Shown here: one piece after another, positions 8,250 through 15,475 of the stretch
Layout: the number at the start of each line of letters is the position of its first letter
Numbering within the stretch: position 1 is the stretch's first letter
NCBI GenBank assembly: GCA_003454335.1
Contig: DMKK01000220.1
Coordinates: forward strand, 1-16,198
Reading direction: 5' to 3'
Source of the DNA: Gammaproteobacteria bacterium
Lineage (GTDB): Bacteria; Pseudomonadota; Gammaproteobacteria; UBA9214
DNA length: 16,198 bases
Translations under genes and position numbers: made by a program
The notes under the pieces: model-generated
Database searches by the model: none
What the model was told of the DNA's origin: nothing
What the model saw: the letters and a program-made list of their open reading frames with translations, nothing else

Positions 8250-8852
8250 ATGAATACCGGGGACCAGATCACGCGTGTCAGACAGCACTTTACTGACAGC
8301 ATCCAGGCGAAGCAGCAGTCACTGGAGCCGCTGGCCCCCGTTATTGCCCGGGCAGCCAGGCAGCTCTCACAGACCCTGGACCAGGGCGGCAAGATACTGA
8401 GCTGCGGCAATGGCGGCTCGGCCGGTGATGCGCAGCACTTCTCCTCTGAAATGCTGAACCGTTTTGAAATGGAACGTCCCGGCCTGCCGGCGGTCGCACT
8501 CACCACGGACAGCTCGACACTGACCTCCATTGCCAATGACTATGACTACAGCCAGATCTTTTCCAGGCAGGTACTGGCACTGGGTAACAGCGGGGATGTG
8601 CTGCTCGCCATTTCTACCAGTGGTAATTCCGGCAATGTTATCAAGGCCGTTGAAGCCGCCCATACACGCAACATGCAGGTGCTTGTACTCTCCGGCCACG
8701 ATGGCGGGAAACTGTCCGGCCTGCTTGAGGATACTGATGTGGAAATCTGTGTGCCGGTGAACTCGACGGCGCGCGTCCAGGAGGTCCACCTGCTGGTAAT
8801 CCATTGTCTGTGCGACCTGATTGACCAACACTTTGCATCACAGGAGAAATAA
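8250..8852 (+). CDS. gmhA: SIS-domain phosphoheptose isomerase (GmhA-like; DiaA position)
   Basis: A 200-aa SIS-domain protein. GmhA converts sedoheptulose 7-phosphate to D-glycero-manno-heptose 7-phosphate for LPS inner core; the E. coli protein in this locus is DiaA, a DnaA-binding initiation factor. The substrate-loop motifs CGNGGSAGDAQHFSSE and LAISTSGNSGN are present. The metal and catalytic positions of GmhA (His and Glu in QHFSSE, Gln and His in VQEVHLLVIH) are all kept, whereas from memory E. coli DiaA lacks the Glu and the second His. P. aeruginosa has its GmhA at this locus too. I favour isomerase activity, and a DnaA-related role cannot be excluded. Starts 3 bases after yraN, with GGAG 6 bases before the ATG. 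Confidence 0.8.
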   Translation: MNTGDQITRVRQHFTDSIQAKQQSLEPLAPVIARAARQLSQTLDQGGKILSCGNGGSAGDAQHFSSEMLNRFEMERPGLPAVALTTDSSTLTSIANDYDYSQIFSRQVLALGNSGDVLLAISTSGNSGNVIKAVEAAHTRNMQVLVLSGHDGGKLSGLLEDTDVEICVPVNSTARVQEVHLLVIHCLCDLIDQHFASQEK

Positions 8853-8856
8853 ACAC

Positions 8857-9441
8857 ATGCATCTTTTCAGAACCCTGCTCGCTGTCGCCCTGCTCACCAG
8901 CCTGCTTGGCGGCTGTGCTGCCGTCGTTGTTACCGGCGCAGCAACCGGCGCGAATGCTGCTCATGACCGCCGCACACTGGGTGCCTACGTTGATGACGAG
9001 GGCATTGAACTGAAAGCCCTTCTCGCCATTACCGAAGACAAGGATCTGTACAGCCAGACGCACGTCAATATCATCAGCGTGAACGGTGTCGTATTGCTGG
9101 TCGGACAGGCACCCACGGAGGCAATGCGACTGAAAATCGAGGATCTCACCAGGGGCATCGAAAAGGTACGCGTTGTTCATAATGAGATGACCATCGCCGC
9201 ACCCAACTCCTACATGACGCGCAGCAGTGATTCGCTGATCACGGCCAAGGTCAAGGGGAGCCTGTTTAGCATCAAGGGACATGAAGGCTTTGATCCAACC
9301 CGCGTGAAGATCGTCACCGAGAATGGCGTCGTTTACCTGATGGGCATTCTCTACCGCGCATCCGCAGACGCCGTCGCCACCAAGGCAAGCCGCGTCAGCG
9401 GTGTGCAAAAGGTCGTGAAGTTGTTTGAGTATCTTGACTGA
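8857..9441 (+). CDS. dolP: BON-domain outer-membrane lipoprotein, DolP-like (YraP)
   Basis: A 194-aa lipoprotein with two BON domains. In E. coli DolP binds anionic phospholipid and supports outer-membrane integrity and BAM function. The N-terminus MHLFRTLLAVALLTSLLGGC is a lipoprotein signal with lipobox LGGC (Cys20). The first BON domain spans roughly 45-112 (NIISVNGVVLLVGQAP) and the second about 125-192 (KIVTENGVVYLMGILYR). The ATG at 8857 is preceded by AGGAG at 8842-8846, inside the last codons of gmhA. An in-frame start further upstream at 8821 would place charged residues before the signal and is rejected. It is the last gene of the lpoA set, as in E. coli. Confidence 0.92.
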   Translation: MHLFRTLLAVALLTSLLGGCAAVVVTGAATGANAAHDRRTLGAYVDDEGIELKALLAITEDKDLYSQTHVNIISVNGVVLLVGQAPTEAMRLKIEDLTRGIEKVRVVHNEMTIAAPNSYMTRSSDSLITAKVKGSLFSIKGHEGFDPTRVKIVTENGVVYLMGILYRASADAVATKASRVSGVQKVVKLFEYLD

Positions 9442-9442
9442 C

Positions 9443-9467
9443 TGGCCAGTTTTTTAATAACTGGCCA
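9443..9467. repeat. 9-bp inverted repeat after the dolP stop
   Basis: TGGCCAGTT (9443-9451) and AACTGGCCA (9459-9467) are perfect arms around TTTTAAT, starting 1 base after the dolP TGA. There is no T-run after the right arm. A weaker stem just before the six T's at 9450-9455 could act as a poor terminator. Its right arm is shared with the longer inverted repeat beginning at 9462, so two alternative hairpins compete for the same bases. Confidence 0.6.
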
Positions 9468-9545
9468 CGGAACCCACGAAAGGACACGGAAAAATGTCTA
9501 TTGATGCTTTTATTCTTTCGTGTTTTTCCGTGGATTCCGTGGCCA
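9462..9545. repeat. Inverted repeat built of CCACGGAA-type units
   Basis: TGGCCACGGAA (9462-9472) and TTCCGTGGCCA (9535-9545) are perfect 11-bp arms. Inside, related short units CCACGAAAGG and ACACGGAAAAA on the left are mirrored as CTTTCG-TGTTTTTCCGTGGA on the right, with small differences. It fills most of the gap between the convergent ends of dolP and fghA. Repeats of this CCACGGAA/ACACGGAAA kind are scattered in many environmental bacterial genomes; origin and function are unknown. Confidence 0.7.
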
Positions 9546-9594
9546 TCATATCTATTGTTATCAGGTAGAAAGAACACCAGCATCCGGTCACAGT

Positions 9595-10443
9595 TCAGCT
9601 GCGCCCTCTCATTGCCCCGGCATGATAGGCAATATGTTCGCCTATAAACGTCGCTATAAAATGATAGCTATGATCATAGCCTTCCTGGAAACGCAGCTTG
9701 AGCGGAACGCCGGCCTGCTTGCAGGCGGCAGCCAGGTTTTCCGGTAACAACTGCTGGTCATCATAAAACTCGTCTGCGGTGCCCTGATCGATCAGGATAT
9801 TACCCACTGTTGCACCTGCAGTAATCAGACAGGTCGCATCGTAAGTCTCCCATGCGGCCCGGTTGTCCCCCAGATAAGCACTAAAACAGGCATTGCCCCA
9901 GCCACACTCAACCGGGTTACAGATCGGTGCGAAAGCAGATACCGACTGAAAGCTGCCCGGGTTTTTCAGGGCGCATATCAGGGCACCGTGCCCACCCATG
10001 GAATGTCCGCTGACTGATTTCACGCCAGGGAGCAATGGCAGGTTTTCTTCTAGCAAGGCAGGCAACTCATGCGTCACATAGGCATACATATGGTAGTGCT
10101 CTGACCAGGGCGCCCGGGTAGCATTGACATAAAACCCCGCACCCTGCCCAAGATCATAGCGTTCCGGTTCATCCGGCACATCATGACCGCGTGGACTGGT
10201 ATCAGGAAAGACAATCGCAATGCCATGTTCTGCCGCATAACGCTGCGCACCCGCCTTGACCCTGGCGTTATCATCGGTACAGGTAAGTCCTGACAACCAG
10301 TACAGGGCGGGTACCGGGCCATTTTCTGCCTGGGGTGGCAGGAAGACGGAAAAGATCATCTCACACTTGCATACTTTTGACGGATGCACATAGCGATTCA
10401 AATACCCGCCAAACTCCCTGATACTTTCCGTACGTTTCATCAT
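9595..10443 (-). CDS. fghA: S-formylglutathione hydrolase
   Basis: This serine hydrolase (esterase D family) splits S-formylglutathione into glutathione and formate, the second step of glutathione-dependent formaldehyde detoxification in the cytoplasm. The 282-aa product has the normal length. The catalytic triad is visible as S148 in SGHSMGG, D224 in GTADEF and H258 in GYDHSYHF. Other family marks are LYWLSGLTCTDDN and FPDTSPRG. Two adjacent ATGs (10443 and 10440) are possible starts. The AGGA at 10449-10452 lies 5 bases from the first and 8 from the second, so the second is also plausible. It follows adhC after 7 bases. Confidence 0.97.
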   Translation of the reverse strand: MMKRTESIREFGGYLNRYVHPSKVCKCEMIFSVFLPPQAENGPVPALYWLSGLTCTDDNARVKAGAQRYAAEHGIAIVFPDTSPRGHDVPDEPERYDLGQGAGFYVNATRAPWSEHYHMYAYVTHELPALLEENLPLLPGVKSVSGHSMGGHGALICALKNPGSFQSVSAFAPICNPVECGWGNACFSAYLGDNRAAWETYDATCLITAGATVGNILIDQGTADEFYDDQQLLPENLAAACKQAGVPLKLRFQEGYDHSYHFIATFIGEHIAYHAGAMRGRS

Positions 10444-10448
10444 GCCAT

Positions 10449-10453
10449 TCCTA
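10449..10453 (-). promoter_or_regulatory. fghA ribosome binding site merged with adhC stop codon
   Basis: On the minus strand TAGGA serves as both the TAG stop of adhC (10451-10453) and the AGGA ribosome site of fghA (10449-10452). Ribosomes ending adhC stop directly on the fghA initiation site, which suggests coupled translation of the two pathway enzymes. Confidence 0.65.
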
Positions 10454-11560
10454 GAACAGGATCACAGAGCGAATGCTTTCACCGCGATGCATCAGGTCAA
10501 AGGCATGGTTAATGTCTTCCAGCGGCATGGTATGCGTTACCAGGGTATCCAGTTCAATCTCGCCACTGAGATAGCGATCAACATAACCGGGAAGTTCAGT
10601 ACGCCCCTTTACACCGCCAAAAGCGGTACCTTTCCAGGTGCGTCCGACCACCAGATTGAACGGCCGGGTAGCAATTTCCTGGCCTGCGCCAGCCACACCA
10701 ATCACCGTTGAAACACCCCAGCCCATATGGGTGCACTCGAGTGCCTCGCGCATCACATGCACATTGCCAATGCACTCAAACGAGTAATCCGGTCCACCGT
10801 TAAAGGTGTCCTGCAGGTACTCCACCAGTGATCCGTCCAGATCGCCAGGATTAACGAAATCCGTTGCCCCCAGCTGTCTGGCAAAGCTGAACTTGTCGGG
10901 ATTAATATCAATACCGATAATACGTTCGGCACCGGCCATCACCGCCCCCTGGATACACGACAGGCCAATGCCTCCCAGGCCAAATACAGCAACGGTCGAG
11001 CCCGCTTCAACTTTGGCCGTATTCAATACCGCGCCTATACCGGTGGTAACTCCACAGCCCAGCAGACAGACCTTTTCCAATGGGGCGGCCTTATTGATCT
11101 TTGCCAGGGCAATTTCAGGAACAACGGTATACTCAGAGAAGGTTGAACATCCCATGTAATGGAAGATGTCTTTACCCTTTTGAGAAAACCGGCGCGTGCC
11201 ATCCGGCATATAGCCGGTCCAGACAGTTGCAGCGATAGACTGGCAGAGATTGGTTTTCGTTGACTTGCAATATTCACACTCACCGCATTCCGGAATATAG
11301 AGTGGAATAACGTGATCACCCGGCTGCAGTCCTTTTACACCAGGGCCGCACTCGACCACTTCACAGCCTCCTTCATGACCAAGAATGCAGGGGAACGCCC
11401 CTTCCGGGTCATCACCTGACAGCGTAAACGCATCGGTATGACAAACCCCGGAAGCATGCACCTTTAACAATACTTCACCCTCTCGCGGGCCCTGCACTTC
11501 AACCTCTTCTATAACGAGGGGCTGTTTGGGTTCCCATGCAACAGCTGCTTTACATTTCAT
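10451..11560 (-). CDS. adhC: S-(hydroxymethyl)glutathione dehydrogenase, class III ADH
   Basis: Class III zinc alcohol dehydrogenase (FrmA/AdhC) oxidises S-hydroxymethylglutathione, formed from formaldehyde and glutathione, to S-formylglutathione with NAD+. The product is 369 aa from the ATG at 11560 (MKCKAAVAWEPKQPL), with AAGGAAG about 10 bases upstream. The frame remains open to 11620, but those residues do not belong to the family. Catalytic zinc ligands are C40 (GVCHTD), H62/E63 (GHEGG) and C169. Structural zinc cysteines are C92, C95, C98 and C106. The NAD-binding motif GLGGIGL lies at about 194-200. It forms an operon with fghA. No frmR-type regulator gene is adjacent. Confidence 0.98.
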   Translation of the reverse strand: MKCKAAVAWEPKQPLVIEEVEVQGPREGEVLLKVHASGVCHTDAFTLSGDDPEGAFPCILGHEGGCEVVECGPGVKGLQPGDHVIPLYIPECGECEYCKSTKTNLCQSIAATVWTGYMPDGTRRFSQKGKDIFHYMGCSTFSEYTVVPEIALAKINKAAPLEKVCLLGCGVTTGIGAVLNTAKVEAGSTVAVFGLGGIGLSCIQGAVMAGAERIIGIDINPDKFSFARQLGATDFVNPGDLDGSLVEYLQDTFNGGPDYSFECIGNVHVMREALECTHMGWGVSTVIGVAGAGQEIATRPFNLVVGRTWKGTAFGGVKGRTELPGYVDRYLSGEIELDTLVTHTMPLEDINHAFDLMHRGESIRSVILF

Positions 11561-11650
11561 TATATGATGGCTTCCTTTACTGACAGACAGGTTGTACGTC
11601 GTGAAGGTGCTGTAGCGCAATCAAACACCCGGACTGCAACATTGTAACTC

Positions 11651-11679
11651 ATGGCACAGACAAGCTGCCGGTGTATAAT
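11651..11679 (+). promoter_or_regulatory. Candidate sigma70 promoter for the small conserved gene
   Basis: TATAAT (11674-11679) is a perfect -10 box. ATGGCA (11651-11656, 4 of 6) sits 17 bases upstream as a weak -35 box. The gene start is 55 bases after the -10 box. The gap is divergent with adhC, for which I found no comparably good promoter on the other strand. Confidence 0.5.
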
Positions 11680-11733
11680 TGATATTCCCTTGCGGCAAGC
11701 AATAACAGGAGCAGGTACGAGGTAAATATCGTC

Positions 11734-11994
11734 ATGAAAAAGCTCAAAAACGAGGCACAGTTGCTCAAGGAAGCCATCCGTGCCGGCATTGAATACGGTG
11801 AAAAACGCGGTGTGGTGAAATTCGAGGCCACCGATACGCAGAACGATAAAATAGAATATATCTACAAGCTGCTGGTCCACGACAAGGTCATCCAGCCACT
11901 CGCCCTCGGCCAGCAGAGCCTGCCGAACATGCGGCACAAGCTGGCACTGTGGATATCACGCCAGTTACCCGCCGATCATCCACTGCGGAAATAA
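11734..11994 (+). CDS. Small conserved hypothetical protein, probably DUF5062
   Basis: An 86-aa soluble, highly charged, mostly helical protein (MKKLKNEAQLLKEAI at the start, LALWISRQLPADHPL near the end). From memory it resembles the DUF5062 family of marine gammaproteobacteria such as Vibrio and Shewanella, in length and in the RHKLALWISRQLPADHP tail; this could not be searched here. No signal peptide, membrane helix or metal motif is visible. GAGGT about 10 bases upstream of the ATG is a fair ribosome site, and a good -10 box lies upstream, so it is likely expressed as a single gene. Function is unknown. It is divergent from adhC and convergent with the membrane-protein gene at 12059. Confidence 0.8.
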   Translation: MKKLKNEAQLLKEAIRAGIEYGEKRGVVKFEATDTQNDKIEYIYKLLVHDKVIQPLALGQQSLPNMRHKLALWISRQLPADHPLRK

Positions 11995-12058
11995 TTGAGT
12001 GCCCGGAAGGCCGGTTGCCAACCCGAGCAAGCTGATCGAATTGTCAGTGTCAATAGAT

Positions 12059-12640
12059 TCATACTGCTAAAGCGTGCCTTCGATACACTATCATTGCCAT
12101 GAGCACTATACATGCTGCTGCGATAACTGCGGGAAACAGCACCGTTGTAACCGAGTAATTCTCCAGCGCCATTATCACCATAAGGTTGCGAACCGTGAAC
12201 AGCATAAAAAACAATGCTGATTCTGTATATGGCTGACTATATGCTTTTTTGATGGTTGGCCCAAAACCGAGCACATCCACCGTCGTCAGTATAACGACCG
12301 CCCATAAGGGGTCAGACGTAAGGTACCAAAATGGCAAAGAAGACATTGCCGAGACAAAAAACAGCCAATCCGTTCCGGTAATGGATATGTCCGCTCTTTT
12401 TGCATATGCCGTAATGGCAACGAAAACAGTAATAGCCCCTGAAACACCCAATGGCCATGCGCCAACACCCCCGCCGCCTTCCAGTTGCGCAAGAAACACT
12501 ACGAATGTAGTTGAACCCCAGATAACCCAGGAAAACACATGCGGCTTCGTCTCACCCTTAATGATTGAACGTATATACGGGTAAAACGCTATAAAGGTAA
12601 GCCCAATAGCAAGCGCGCTCAAAATCTCTTTATAAGACAT
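12059..12640 (-). CDS. Seven-helix membrane protein with two PQ-loop-like halves
   Basis: A 193-aa integral membrane protein that I cannot name. About seven hydrophobic segments are visible (near 6-24, 36-52, 61-80, 91-107, 112-128, 141-160 and 164-186). Two parts look alike: FYPYIRSIIKGETKPHVFSW (19-38) and FGPTIKKAYSQPYTESALFF (126-145). Each has a helix ending in F-x-P, a basic stretch, a proline or serine turn and a new helix. That resembles the PQ-loop pattern of SWEET-type and related transporters, with the Q missing, and the 3+1+3 helix layout would fit. No substrate is suggested. The DNA is visibly richer in A/T than the flanking genes. SD is weak (GGGAACA), and a -10-like TATAAT lies 8 bases before the ATG. 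Confidence 0.8.
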   Translation of the reverse strand: MSYKEILSALAIGLTFIAFYPYIRSIIKGETKPHVFSWVIWGSTTFVVFLAQLEGGGGVGAWPLGVSGAITVFVAITAYAKRADISITGTDWLFFVSAMSSLPFWYLTSDPLWAVVILTTVDVLGFGPTIKKAYSQPYTESALFFMLFTVRNLMVIMALENYSVTTVLFPAVIAAACIVLMAMIVYRRHALAV

Positions 12641-12648
12641 TGTTCCCG

Positions 12649-12676
12649 ATTATAATTTACGCCTGACACTTGCCAG
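12649..12676 (-). promoter_or_regulatory. Candidate promoter at the edge of the inverted-repeat element
   Basis: On the minus strand CTGGCA (12671-12676, 4 of 6) is followed after 16 bases by a perfect TATAAT (12649-12654). Transcription would begin around 12642, only 2 bases before the ATG of the membrane-protein gene, giving an almost leaderless message. The -35 box includes the last two bases of the inverted-repeat element. Motif match only. Confidence 0.35.
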
Positions 12677-12838
12677 GAGCCTGTCGGACTCAGGAACAAT
12701 CTACTGCGCTGATGGGAGAGCGGCCCAAATGTCCCCGATTTATCGTTACGTAGGTTCACTATGTGCCTCAAAATCGTGACCATTTGTGCTCGCTCTCCCA
12801 TCATGCTCGCTACGATTGCCTAAGTCCGACAGGCTCCT
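12675..12838. mobile_element. MITE-like near-perfect inverted-repeat element
   Basis: AGGAGCCTGTCGGACT (12675-12690) and its exact complement AGTCCGACAGGCTCCT (12823-12838) are 16-bp terminal inverted repeats. Pairing continues inward: GATGGGAGAGCG (12711-12722) matches CGCTCTCCCATC (12791-12802), and AAATG and CGATTT further in are mirrored by CATTT and AAATCG. The unpaired centre is about 40 bases. There is no room for a transposase. No clear target duplication is visible. The right end supplies the A and G of the der TAG stop. It may be a miniature transposable element moved by a transposase elsewhere. In RNA it would form one long hairpin, so it could also end or protect the der transcript. 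Confidence 0.75.
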
Positions 12839-14234
12839 AGTGTTTCTTCTTTACATGCCGCATCATGCGGCTCTTGCGCTTGACCTGCCGCCCCGTCAGC
12901 TTGTTCTTGCGTCCCTTGTAGGGATTGGTACCGGTCTTGAATTCAATCCGGATCGGCGTGCCGGACAGCTTCATTGCTGCACGAAAGGCATTCTCAAGAT
13001 AACGCTTATACGTTGCGGGGACGCGTTCAGTCTGGTTTCCATGGATAACGACAAGCGGCGGGTTGCGGCCACCCTGGTGGGCATAGCGCAGCTTGATGCG
13101 ACGGCCGCGCACCAGCGGTGGCTGATGCTCCTGCACAATTTTTTCCAGGATTGCGGTCAATGCCGGGGTTGGCAGTTCCCGCATGGCGGAGGCATAGGCC
13201 TTTTCAATTTCCGGAAACAAGTCACCCACGCCCGAGCCGTGCAAGGCAGAGATAAAACAGGTCGTGGCAAAGTCAAGAAACGGCAACCGCCGGTTCAGTT
13301 GCTCGACAATCATGCTGCGGTCATGCGCGTCCAGGCCATCCCATTTGTTCACGGCAAGGATCAATGCCCGCCCTTTCTCGGCAACATAGCCGGCAAGACT
13401 GGCATCCTGCTCGCTGATTTCCAGCTGTGCATCCAGCACCAGGATAACGACGTGCGCGGCATCAATCGCCTGCAGTGTCTTGATGACGCTGAATTTCTCG
13501 ATCGCCTCGTTGACGCGTGCCCGACGCCTGACACCGGCAGTATCAATCAGGGTATAGGCCGTTTCATCACGGTCAAACGGGATAAAAATACTGTCACGGG
13601 TGGTGCCCGGCATATCAAAAGCCAGCACCCGTTCTTCACCCAGCATACGATTGATCAGGGTGGACTTGCCTACATTCGGGCGCCCCACCACGGCAACCCG
13701 GATACGGTCGTCATCCGCAGCTTCCGCCGACACTTCCGGGGATACCGGCAGTTGCGTCATGGCGGTGTTTATCAGGGCAGTCACACCACGACCATGGGCA
13801 GCAGCAATCGGTTGCGGCTCCCCCATACCCAGCGCGAAAAAATCGGCCATGGCGGTTCCGGCATCGACACCATCGGTCTTGTTAACCACCAGCAACTGTG
13901 ACTTGCCGGTACGCCGCAAGGCGGCTGCAATGATCTCGTCTCCGGCAGTCAGTCCATCGCGGCCGTCGACCAGGAAAAGCACCAGGTCTGCCTCTTCGAC
14001 AGCCTGCCAGGACTGTTGTGCCATCAGGCCTTCAAGATCATCCGTGTCACCGGTCAGGCCACCGGTATCAATAACAATAAACGGGCGATCACCCATCTTG
14101 CCATCACCATACTTGCGGTCCCGGGTAAGGCCCGGGGTATCGGCAACCAGCGCATCACGAGAACGGGTCAGGCGATTAAACAGCGTTGATTTTCCGACGT
14201 TGGGGCGTCCAACAAGTGCGATGACCGGTAACAT
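12837..14234 (-). CDS. der: Ribosome-assembly GTPase Der (EngA)
   Basis: Der is an essential GTPase with two tandem G domains, needed for late 50S subunit assembly. The 465-aa product from MLPVIALVGRPNVGKST has domain 1 with GRPNVGKS (9-16), DTGGL (56-60) and NKTD (118-121). Domain 2 has GRPNVGKS (184-191), DTAGV (231-235) and NKWD (296-299). A KH-like C-terminal domain ends in a basic tail (RKSRMMRHVKKKH). The ATG at 14234 places the P-loop near the N-terminus as in the family; a GTG at 14282 would add 16 unrelated residues. No strong ribosome site is visible. It lies 68 bases after bamB, in the conserved order yfgM-bamB-der. Its TAG stop overlaps the end of the inverted-repeat element. Confidence 0.98.
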   Translation of the reverse strand: MLPVIALVGRPNVGKSTLFNRLTRSRDALVADTPGLTRDRKYGDGKMGDRPFIVIDTGGLTGDTDDLEGLMAQQSWQAVEEADLVLFLVDGRDGLTAGDEIIAAALRRTGKSQLLVVNKTDGVDAGTAMADFFALGMGEPQPIAAAHGRGVTALINTAMTQLPVSPEVSAEAADDDRIRVAVVGRPNVGKSTLINRMLGEERVLAFDMPGTTRDSIFIPFDRDETAYTLIDTAGVRRRARVNEAIEKFSVIKTLQAIDAAHVVILVLDAQLEISEQDASLAGYVAEKGRALILAVNKWDGLDAHDRSMIVEQLNRRLPFLDFATTCFISALHGSGVGDLFPEIEKAYASAMRELPTPALTAILEKIVQEHQPPLVRGRRIKLRYAHQGGRNPPLVVIHGNQTERVPATYKRYLENAFRAAMKLSGTPIRIEFKTGTNPYKGRKNKLTGRQVKRKSRMMRHVKKKH

Positions 14235-14302
14235 AAACGTATCAGGGTTCGGGGAAGGCGTGCAGTAAAACGACCGGGGCACTGCCCGGCATGTCTGCCC
14301 GC

Positions 14303-15475
14303 TTATTCTTCCGGCAAGACAAAGGCCGCCAGCTTGCCGGAATTGCCGTACACATAAAGGACATCATTGCTGGTCAACAGCCTTGAACTGATACCCTTGC
14401 TGTCAACCTTCACACGTCCCGCAATATGCCCGTCGTAACGAGACAACAGATGAACATAGCCCTCGAAATCACCCACAGCAACATAATCTCCGAACGGTTC
14501 CGGCGCCGTCAGCCCCCGGTTATCCAGGGTTTCCACCATCCACTCGGAAGCACCGGTGCTGCGTGACAGAGCCCATACATGGCTCTGGTCGTCAGTTACA
14601 TAGACCTGCGAGAAATCCACACCCAGGCCAACACTGGAAGACATATCACGCGTCCAGCCCGGATTACCGTTTTGTATATCAACCACGGCAACGCGCCCCT
14701 GGTAGGTGGTGACATACACTGCACTACCGACGATGATCGGATCACCGTCTATATCCACCATGCGGTCAATTTCCGAGCTACCCTGTGGAATGGTGATGCT
14801 GGTTTCCCAGACATCAAAACCCTTTTCTGCACTTAACGCCGCCAGCTTGCCATTGGCATACCCGACAACCACCAGTCCATGCTGCACTGCCGGCGTGCTG
14901 GTACCCCGCAGCGTCAGTACCGGTATGGAGCGGTCATGCACCCATATTTCATGACCATCCTCGGCATCCAGTGCGGCCACGTTGCCATCGACGGTTTGCA
15001 CAATCACCTTGTCCAGATCAATTTGCGGGACCGACAGAACCTCACTACTAACCTCGGACTTCCACAACAGGGTCCCGTCAGCAGCGCTCAGTGCCAGCAC
15101 CTCTGCATCACTGGTACCCACCAGCACGACCCCTTCACCGGCACCCGGTCCTGCAGATATCGCCACTTCTGTTTTTACCGACCAGTTTTCCTTGCCGGTT
15201 TCGGCATTGAATGCGGCTACCCGCCCCTTGCGGTTCGCAACAAACACCTGTGAATCGTCAACGGCCGGGACAAGATTGATAAACTGCTGATCATCGCCCA
15301 CACCAACGCTGGCACTCCACAGCTTTTTCAGCGGCACCGGATCTTCAATATCAACCAGTGGCGCGGGTGGATCGGCGTTATCATCACCACCAAGAATACT
15401 TCTGGACCAGTCGCCCATGGTGGAGCAACCGGTCAACAACCCAAGCAGCAATAAAGTTGCAACCGCCTGCTTCAC
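14303..15475 (-). CDS. bamB: Outer-membrane assembly lipoprotein BamB
   Basis: BamB is a lipoprotein of the BAM complex that inserts beta-barrel proteins into the outer membrane. The 390-aa product begins MKQAVATLLLLGLLTGC, a lipoprotein signal with lipobox LTGC (Cys17). The rest is an eight-bladed PQQ-like beta-propeller, with repeats such as VAAFNAETGKENWSVKTE, VLALSAADGTLLWKSEV and VAALDAEDGHEIWVHD. The start codon is GTG, overlapping the yfgM stop as GTGA (15472-15475), with AGGAG about 10 bases upstream. Length and order match E. coli bamB (yfgL). Confidence 0.96.
   Translation of the reverse strand: MKQAVATLLLLGLLTGCSTMGDWSRSILGGDDNADPPAPLVDIEDPVPLKKLWSASVGVGDDQQFINLVPAVDDSQVFVANRKGRVAAFNAETGKENWSVKTEVAISAGPGAGEGVVLVGTSDAEVLALSAADGTLLWKSEVSSEVLSVPQIDLDKVIVQTVDGNVAALDAEDGHEIWVHDRSIPVLTLRGTSTPAVQHGLVVVGYANGKLAALSAEKGFDVWETSITIPQGSSEIDRMVDIDGDPIIVGSAVYVTTYQGRVAVVDIQNGNPGWTRDMSSSVGLGVDFSQVYVTDDQSHVWALSRSTGASEWMVETLDNRGLTAPEPFGDYVAVGDFEGYVHLLSRYDGHIAGRVKVDSKGISSRLLTSNDVLYVYGNSGKLAAFVLPEE

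Noticed and set aside
12001..12014. CCGG-AAGG-CCGG dyad after the small conserved gene as a terminator
   Set aside because: The stem is only four pairs and no T-run follows on either strand.
12059..12838. Possible integron cassette (gene plus palindromic attC-like site)
   Set aside because: The palindrome has no GTTRRRY/RYYYAAC core sites, it lies upstream and not downstream of the membrane-protein gene, and no integrase is seen.
12786..13901. A 371-aa plus-strand open frame opposite der
   Set aside because: It lies antisense to the clear Der GTPase, starts inside the inverted-repeat element and has no recognisable domain. Long antisense frames are common in GC-rich genes.
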